From: Sphagnum compactum
Lineage: Eukaryota; Bryophyta; Sphagnopsida; Sphagnales
Length of the DNA stretch: 64,000 nt
NCBI GenBank assembly: GCA_965153455.1
Contig: OZ234502.1
Location: forward strand, 13,113,495-13,177,494
Direction: 5' to 3'
Both the position numbers and the translations under genes were made by a program. Shown one piece after another: positions 59,841 through 64,000 of this stretch. A model generated the notes under the pieces. It worked only from the letters and a program-made list of their open reading frames with translations, did no database searches and was not told the origin of the DNA. How positions within the stretch are numbered: position 1 is the first letter of the stretch; each line of letters opens with the position of its first letter.

Positions 59841-62800
59841 GGGATTAATTGTTGACTTGTAGGCAGGGCTAAAATTTAAGTCAGTAGGGTAGCTGGATGG
59901 GTGGGTAGTATGGAATTCAGGGTTGGGAAAAAATTGGCAATGAAAAAAAAAATGGCAAAGGTTAGTAGCCAAAAAAGATTGACTATGGTAGAATGTTGGT
60001 TAACTTAAGGTAAAGAGGCAAATGGAAAAGAGGTGAATCATCCAGCCCATCTTATGAACAGAACAGCCAATTGGTGCAGTCATGGGGGCTAGTTCACTTT
60101 GGCCATGTGCATTGAGACCAAACTATAACACCTTCACCTTACTTCCCACCCTAGAGGCTCTCAATTATTGGGAACACGATTTTGGAACTTTTTAGAAGCC
60201 CTATGGCTGGACAGAAAGTCACTCTAATAGTGTGAACACAACGGGTTTAGGGTTTCGTTTTTTTTGTTTGATTGTTGTCAATAGCTGTCATCTTTTTGCA
60301 TGCTTGTGGCGAAAATTATTCCGTTTTTGCTGCAAGGAATGCATGGGTAGGTAATCTTGTTTGTTTGTGTGTTATGGAGAATAGGAGCTGCACCGAACAA
60401 TGGATGGTGGAGGGAGCGACTACATTGAAGAAAGGTTTGTGTAATTGATGGTGGAAGGTAAAATAAGAGGTAGAATGAAGGAATGAGGTAGCAGGTTCTT
60501 TCTGGTATGAAATTTTCTTCTTGTTGCAGTTTAGACTACTAGGCTAGTCGTTGATGAACGCCACTACACCAATGACTTAATAGAGTAGATGTGTAGATCA
60601 AAGGAAGGATGGATGATATGAGGGGTTGATGTTGAAGGATGATGAAGACAAGAGGGGTCCGAGCTGTAGAACTAGGGGGCATATAAAAGTCAAAATGCAT
60701 TTGGGAAGGGGAACTTTTTGTTGCAGTACTTTGAATCCAGGTTATAGATAGTTGTCAGAGTAAGTTCCAGAAACCTCAAAGGGGTGTCCTTAGGTTGGGT
60801 AGAATGAGACGAACAAGGTCAAGAGTGGGGAAAATTTGAAGAAATGAAATTTGTAGTACATTCTTACATAAGAATATGTTTTCTTGAGTGGTTCTAAGTG
60901 AGCTTGGTATCTATTGCTCAAAGTCACGTTCAGAGCATTTGAATCCAAAGGTTTACAAAATTTAGCTTTTTAGATGAGAGATTTGATGTTACGCTGCATT
61001 GTTACATTCAGTGGGAAAATGGTTAGCAATTCATATGGACTGAGTGAACCTGGAAAGTTCTGACCTCAAAGCCATACCTCAATAGATTCTGGATTCTTAG
61101 TGATATGAATTGGTTGCTTGGCAGCTAGTAGTACATGGCCCACTAAAGAGATGTGTGATGAAGATTCATACAGCTGTAACAAATTTGCAAATTTGCATGT
61201 ATAGAAATTGGTTATGTTAGAGTAAGTAGACAATAGCAAAATCTTTCCTTAATAGTGGTATCACAAACCAATCAAAAATTCATTTGATGAAATTTTAGGT
61301 TTAGGTTTTGATTTAGGACATTTGAAAATGGACACCTATTACATTAAAAAAATCAAATTTGCAAAGGATTATCAAAATGATTAATATAATAAAAATATTT
61401 TGATGAGAAAAAAATTAACAAGACAAAAACCTATTAATCACATTCAGAAAATAATCATACTCTAAGAAATGTGGGATTTTAAAAATTAAAAAATTAAAAA
61501 AATTCAAAATTGATCTAAATTTTTTAAAGTTCAAAAGTCCTTTACCACATATAAATGGGCTATAATATACATCATGTGTTAAATTTTTTTGTAGTTTATC
61601 ATATAATAAATAAATAAATGTGATTATGATTTGAAATTGTTAGCATTTTTATAAACACTACACATAATCTACAAGGAATTTGCACACATTCAAAAATTCA
61701 TATTTATTCAAAAATGATAAGTAAAAAAAATGTCGTGTATTGGGACAACTATAAGCATTTAAAAAATAATTTGCAAAAGATTTCATTCAAAAATTAATTC
61801 ATATGAAAAAATTATTTTTGGGCAAAATGACATGCAATCCTTGTTTAAATAATGCTATTGGTTCATGGTATTTTGTTTGCACCTAGTTTATTTTTCCCAC
61901 TTTGACCATTTTCACCTTACCTACCAACTCCCCCAATGGATGGTGCAATGGTGAGTGTCAGGTTTCATAATCCCTAAATTTTCCCTTAACAAAAGATTGT
62001 AACAATAATTATTTCTATACTTTAATTGAATACAACAAGAAGTGCAAAATCACCACTTGAAGCTTAAAATAAGGCCATGAATTTACATGATGAATGGAAA
62101 GGGTGAAAGAAATGATCATTTGATATTAAATGTAAATATCACCTTATTTGGATTCTTCTTCAATTTGATTATGTACATTTTGTTTGTTTATAGGTGAATG
62201 TAGAAATAGTGGTGTGTTGGTTTTTAATGTGTTGTTCTTGATTGCACTATGTTTGTTATGCTTTGATGGTGGCCTCTTCAATGGTTTTGCTGCGATGTTC
62301 TTCAAGCGATTTGGCAATGGTGGGTGCTTTATTTTTTGAGGGTTGTTTTCTATATTTGTGAATGAAGACATGTTTACAAGTGATGTCACTAAGTGGTGTT
62401 GTTTTTAAGATAAAAGTGTGCGTGTTGTTGTGGAGACAAGGGGCAATCATAAAGGAGTTAAGTGTTTTTTGTGATTTTGGACTAGATGTTTGTGATTAGA
62501 TTGGTGTGGTATGTGATGGTTGCAATTAGGGGACATGTCCTTGATGCGATTTTTATGTTGGGTTTGGACGGAATTAGGTTTTCCACAACTTTTCCATTAC
62601 ACTCATGGTGCTTAGTGTAATTGACCATGTTTAATAAGTAAATTGAAAGTATATGGAAGGAGATGATGAACAACAAAAAAAAATATAGAATAAAATAATG
62701 GTATGGCCATGTCTTGAAGAAAGAATGGTGAGAGGTAAAATGGAGTTTTAGGAATCAATAAATAATTTGTCAAGGTTTAATTGTCATTAAACATTAATGA

Positions 62801-64000
62801 GCTTCTTCATGTTTTAGAGCTTGTAGATTGGGTGCCATATGGGATTGGGTTGTTACAATTCATTTGTAACATGGGGTATATGAGGTGGTTCATTGCATCT
62901 TTTTGAAAGTGGCAATTGGGTGAAAAAACCTTGTGAAAAAAAGGTTGCTCAATTCCATGTATGAGATTTCCAAGGAGTTGGGCATTGGGTTTATGGGTTG
63001 GAGAGATGGGAAAAAGGTGTAAGTGTTTAAAAATGTTTGAAGTGTAAGTGTTTAAATTTTTTTGTTTGTTTGAGTCAAAAATCAAAGGCCATACATGAAA
63101 TTTTGTGATGTTCTAAGAGTGATTCTAGGGGGCTTTGATCCCATTCCACATTCTTTTAAAATTTATAGTTGAACACAATTATAGACTTGTGTATTAGTTA
63201 AAATGTAGTGTTGATATTTTATGAAACAACTATTTAGTAAAGGAAAACCATGTTGTGGTTTGCTCACATTTTATATATCATCTTTGTAATGTTGTTATCA
63301 CATTCATATTGAATTTATCAATTGTGCCACTTAATTTTTGTGCTACACTTTCTTTTTGGGTGCAAATGAGTTCAAATGAACCAAAATTGATGTCAAAATG
63401 TCAACTTTTCTGCAATTTTTGTTACATTTGTCTATGTGGTGCCATTTTAATGGCATGTGAATCATGGAAAGTTGTGCTTATTGAATAATATGGATAATGA
63501 AAAATCTAAAATGAGTCAAAAAAAATTTCAATATCAAAGTTTGGTTTGAACAAAGGATGTTTAATAACTTCATTCAATGACATTAATTTCACAAAGGGCC
63601 CCTTAGTTTTCATAATGTGATTTCTTTGATCCTCAATGTTTTTATAATAATAGGGTACCATTAGACACATCTAAAAAACATTCAAATTTTAATATGTTTT
63701 AAATTTTATGTTTATCAAAATTTAATGTTTTAAAAAAGTTCATGAATCCTTTATGACATATAAATGTGATGCAATGTATATGTTGTTCAAATAAAGTTGT
63801 AGCTTATAATATAAAAAACTAAAATTGAAAATGTTATTGAGTTATCAAACTATTATTGGTGAGTCCTAAACTTTCAAAATTTTATAATCTTTTGCACACA
63901 CTCTGTGATCTTGCACAATATATTTTCATTGCAATTGGCATTGCATGGTGCTTATGAGGTTCACGGTAATGTGGAGATGAGCCAATGCATCATGTAGACA
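59841..64000. other. Intergenic DNA, no gene seen
   Basis: 60,040-61,200 is somewhat less AT-rich, yet no open frame above 60 codons appears there on either strand. Minus-strand frames at 62144-62450 and 62807-63085 are lysine/asparagine-rich and unrecognised. The remainder is very AT-rich. Confidence 0.4.

Overview
This is plant nuclear DNA. Four multi-domain proteins can be read from it and all belong to land-plant families: protodermal factor 1 (PDF1-like), a hypersensitive-induced-reaction SPFH protein (HIR), a DUF1191 membrane protein and the chloroplast-positioning actin regulator CHUP1. The genes have short GT-AG introns (about 140-280 bases). They sit in very AT-rich, repeat-littered DNA with long gene-free stretches, abundant microsatellites and decayed transposons. 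I cannot fix the species. The divergent HIR, the CAG/CTG-rich untranslated regions and the large gene-poor spacers would fit a non-flowering vascular plant, but that is only an impression.

Layout. 1-1264: PDF1-like gene (+) with an exact L1 box and a TATA box upstream. 1.27-4.8 kb: 3' repeats, an island of degenerate TAGGTAGCC-like repeats and a small foldback. 4.8-5.46 kb: wreck of a pogo/CENPB-type transposase. 5,487-6,307: GC-rich solo LTR with a 5-base target duplication. 7.8-9.7 kb: three ~227-base tandem repeats, the third split by a 1.3-kb foldback element. 13,497-15,193 (-): HIR gene, five coding exons. 16-18 kb: a second long inverted-repeat element. 18-24.9 kb: small dispersed repeats, microsatellites and a tRNA-derived SINE head. 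26,685-27,788 (+): DUF1191 gene, apparently without coding introns. 28-45 kb: AT-rich, gene-free DNA with dispersed and tandem repeats. 45.7-46.1 kb: 37-base minisatellite. 47,467-52,545 (+): CHUP1, nine coding exons, 1,111 residues. 54.2-55.2 kb: array of units bearing a GACGAC/GTCGTC inverted motif. 55.7-58.6 kb: 73- and 102-base arrays around an unrecognised coding relic. 59-64 kb: AT-rich, no gene seen.

The four genes do not form a pathway. PDF1 is an epidermal secreted protein, HIR a plasma-membrane microdomain scaffold linked to immunity, DUF1191 a single-pass membrane protein of unknown function, and CHUP1 moves chloroplasts in response to light. I found no rRNA, intact tRNA, CRISPR or bacterial-type cluster, and no clear new biological system. 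The most rewarding observations are the L1 box on PDF1, the foldback with a readable empty site, the solo LTR, and the open 150-base intron in CHUP1.
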